From NCBI GenBank assembly GCA_027486155.1, contig JAIXPR010000060.1:1-22758 (forward strand): a stretch of DNA of 22,758 bases, given 5' to 3'. Within the stretch, counting starts at the first letter, position 1. Every line of letters starts with the position of its first letter. A model generated the notes under the pieces. It saw nothing but the letters and a program-made list of their open reading frames with translations, was not told where the DNA came from and searched no databases. Of this stretch, positions 22,348-22,758 are shown in pieces. A program made the position numbers and the translations under genes. The stretch comes from Pseudomonadota bacterium (GTDB lineage: Bacteria > Bdellovibrionota_C > UBA2361 > OMII01).

Positions 22348-22363
22348 AAAGTTACCCCGGACC
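22348..22363 (-). repeat. Inverted single copy of the RAYT repeat
   Basis: AAAGTTACCCCGGACC matches the minus-strand form of the array unit with 15 of 16 bases. It is the right-hand counterpart of the array. Confidence 0.7.
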
Positions 22364-22419
22364 AAGAGAGAATCTACAGAGAGAATAGACCTACTCAAGA
22401 ACACCTTGTCGGCGACGAT

Positions 22420-22758
22420 TTATTCGAGGACACCTACCCAATCAGGGAAGAAACTTTGCCCAAAAATTTCAACCGCTGTAGCCTTATCTGGAGTTGCGCA
22501 CCATCTCATGGCCCCAAGTTGGCAATCCTCGGGAATCATATTTTCTAACACTGCTCGGGAGGTTTCGTTTGCCACCCTATCCGGTTTACCTCGGTACTTA
22601 CATTCCGGCGCGTAGTCGCGAATCACATCTAAATTACCAGGCTTGTCGGGTTCTAGCAGCATGGTGAGGCGAGCCTCCGTCCATTCCATGCCAGCTACCG
22701 TGTGACCAGCAATTCCTTTCCAAATCTTAGGACAGAATCTTTTTTTCGGTTCACAAGA
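22420..22758 (-). CDS. Unrecognised reading frame, truncated by right edge
   Basis: On the minus strand a frame runs open from the window edge for 112 residues to the stop at 22420; an internal ATG at 22689 exists but the frame continues upstream of it. I do not recognise the protein. It has several Cys (CE, FCPKIW, ECKY, EDCQ, RWC) and Trp, and no signal or membrane segment. The composition is less GC-rich than the main genes. It could be the C-terminus of an accessory gene adjacent to the mobile element or an accidental frame. Confidence 0.35.
   Translation of the reverse strand, partial: SCEPKKRFCPKIWKGIAGHTVAGMEWTEARLTMLLEPDKPGNLDVIRDYAPECKYRGKPDRVANETSRAVLENMIPEDCQLGAMRWCATPDKATAVEIFGQSFFPDWVGVLE

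Larger units (their letters stand above)
20809..22363 (+). mobile_element. Putative REP/RAYT element bounded by inverted repeat copies
   Basis: The repeat array lies left of the RAYT gene, and one copy in opposite orientation lies right of it: 22348-22363 is AAAGTTACCCCGGACC, whose reverse complement GGTCCGGGGTAACTTT differs from GGTCCGGGGTTACTTT at one base. The outer limits are approximate; no target-site duplication was identified. The insertion appears to interrupt the IS91-type stump. Confidence 0.55.

Noticed and set aside
22295..22615. A 106-codon plus-strand frame near the right end
   Set aside because: It runs through the inverted repeat copy, is antisense to the better open frame and shows no family features.

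Overview
The window is about 54% GC by eye and comes from a chromosome of a bacterium, most likely an uncultured Gram-negative. The grounds are a secreted EEP-family protein with a Sec signal peptide, a lipoprotein-like thrombospondin type 3 repeat protein, a LexA-RecA pair and two-gene pyruvate dehydrogenase E1. The RAYT-type transposase and IS91 remnant fit deltaproteobacterial or Bdellovibrionota-like lineages, but this placement is a guess from gene style, not a demonstrated assignment.

Layout. (1) 1-6026, plus strand: a tight five-gene NAD cluster. It runs nadE (5' truncated by the window), pncA, an NAD kinase-like gene, a fusion of a NUDT9-like ADP-ribose pyrophosphatase with NadD, and a double Lrp/AsnC-like regulator. 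The last three genes are joined by ATGA overlaps. Together they cover deamidation of nicotinamide, adenylation of NaMN, amidation to NAD, phosphorylation to NADP and ADP-ribose clean-up, with a likely local regulator. (2) 6065-8646, minus strand: a class I methyltransferase with an NPPY motif and an unrecognised protein with a C-terminal winged helix, each with a plausible sigma70-type promoter. (3) 8835-10901, plus: a two-domain GT2-GT4 glycosyltransferase. (4) 11033-12470, minus: a thrombospondin-3-repeat surface protein and a single-domain response regulator. (5) 12703-14696, plus: lexA and recA, ended by a cluster of hairpins including a 12-bp perfect terminator stem. (6) 14909-17659: an MBL-fold protein with an altered metal motif, converging by an 11-bp overlap on an exported EEP-family protein, which itself overlaps an upstream RuvC-like gene. 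(7) 17701-20509, plus: a long leader with nested inverted repeats, then pdhA, pdhB and a gamma-carbonic anhydrase-like gene. (8) 20640-22366: a mobile region with an IS91-type transposase stump cut off at an array of CCGGGGTTA-type repeats, followed by a RAYT-type (Y1) transposase and one inverted repeat copy beyond it. (9) 22420 to the right edge, minus: part of an unrecognised reading frame.

The most interesting items are the NAD cluster with its NUDT9-NadD fusion and dedicated regulator, the nested and mutually exclusive inverted repeats in the pdhA leader, and the repeat array plus RAYT element built on an IS91 stump. No tRNA, rRNA or CRISPR array was recognised.
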